From NCBI RefSeq assembly GCF_007990715.1, contig NZ_BJWY01000063.1, positions 1-40,785 of the forward strand: a DNA stretch of 40,785 bases, given 5' to 3'. Made by a program: the position numbers and the translations under genes. This DNA comes from Nocardia seriolae NBRC 15557. GTDB taxonomy: Bacteria; Actinomycetota; Actinomycetes; Mycobacteriales; Mycobacteriaceae. Below are positions 40,777-40,785 of the stretch, one piece after another; the first letter of the stretch is position 1, and each line of letters starts with the position of its first letter. The notes under the pieces are model-generated. The model was not told the origin of the DNA. It saw nothing but the letters and a program-made list of their open reading frames with translations, and searched no databases.

Positions 40777-40785
40777 CCTAGTACT
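40777..40785. repeat. Right copy of 9-bp inverted repeat at window ends
   Basis: CCTAGTACT, the exact reverse complement of bases 1-9. Confidence 0.5.

Overview
The window is about 40.8 kb of high-GC actinobacterial DNA. GTG starts, ATGA/GTGA start-stop overlaps, long antisense open frames, an XRE/DUF397 pair, F420-type nitroreductases and a mycobacterial-style dormancy gene set all point to the mycolata, most likely Nocardia or a close relative. The genus is inferred, not proven. No rRNA, tRNA, CRISPR array or insertion sequence was found.

Region 1 (1-7.5 kb, + strand) is a purine and ureide catabolism cluster: OHCU decarboxylase (uraD), an 8-oxoguanine-deaminase-type amidohydrolase, an AzgA-like purine permease, a short XdhC/CoxI-like protein, a strong hairpin, an allophanate-hydrolase-C-terminal-like protein, then hyi, glxR and glxK. 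Together they import and deaminate purines, finish urate breakdown to allantoin and send glyoxylate-derived carbon to phosphoglycerate. The last two genes are damaged: glxR and glxK carry one frameshift each and are fused through a deletion.

Region 2 (7.5-20.9 kb) is mixed accessory DNA: a duplicated two-gene cassette of small unknown proteins, an XRE/DUF5753 regulator with its DUF397 partner, a solitary lycopene cyclase, a proline/glutamine-rich membrane protein, an SDR oxidoreductase, a type-B carboxylesterase, an hdeD gene broken by an in-frame TGA, a 1270-residue HTH-STAND NTPase-TM-WD40 protein and a divergent AraC regulator.

Region 3 (20.9-40.8 kb) looks like a DosR/DevR-type hypoxia and dormancy island. 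It holds universal stress proteins (one truncated), a phosphoribosyltransferase-erythromycin esterase fusion like Rv2030c, a flavodoxin, two deazaflavin-nitroreductase-family proteins, an ABC exporter, CBS-BON proteins, an Hrp1-like CBS protein, a P-type ATPase with a translationally coupled 51-residue membrane peptide, an alpha/beta hydrolase and a RafH-like ribosome hibernation factor. Inverted repeats resembling the DosR box (GGGAC-N4-GTCCC) lie upstream of several of these genes. No dosR or dosS gene is in the window.

A recurring theme is gene damage and deletion-made fusion: glxR, glxK, hdeD, one usp, a methyltransferase, a deazaflavin-type protein and a DUF6463-like gene are all broken or shortened, and one CBS-BON-CBS protein looks like a clean in-frame fusion of two neighbouring dormancy families. 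Either this genome is decaying locally or some single-base lesions are sequencing errors. The deletions are hard to explain as errors.
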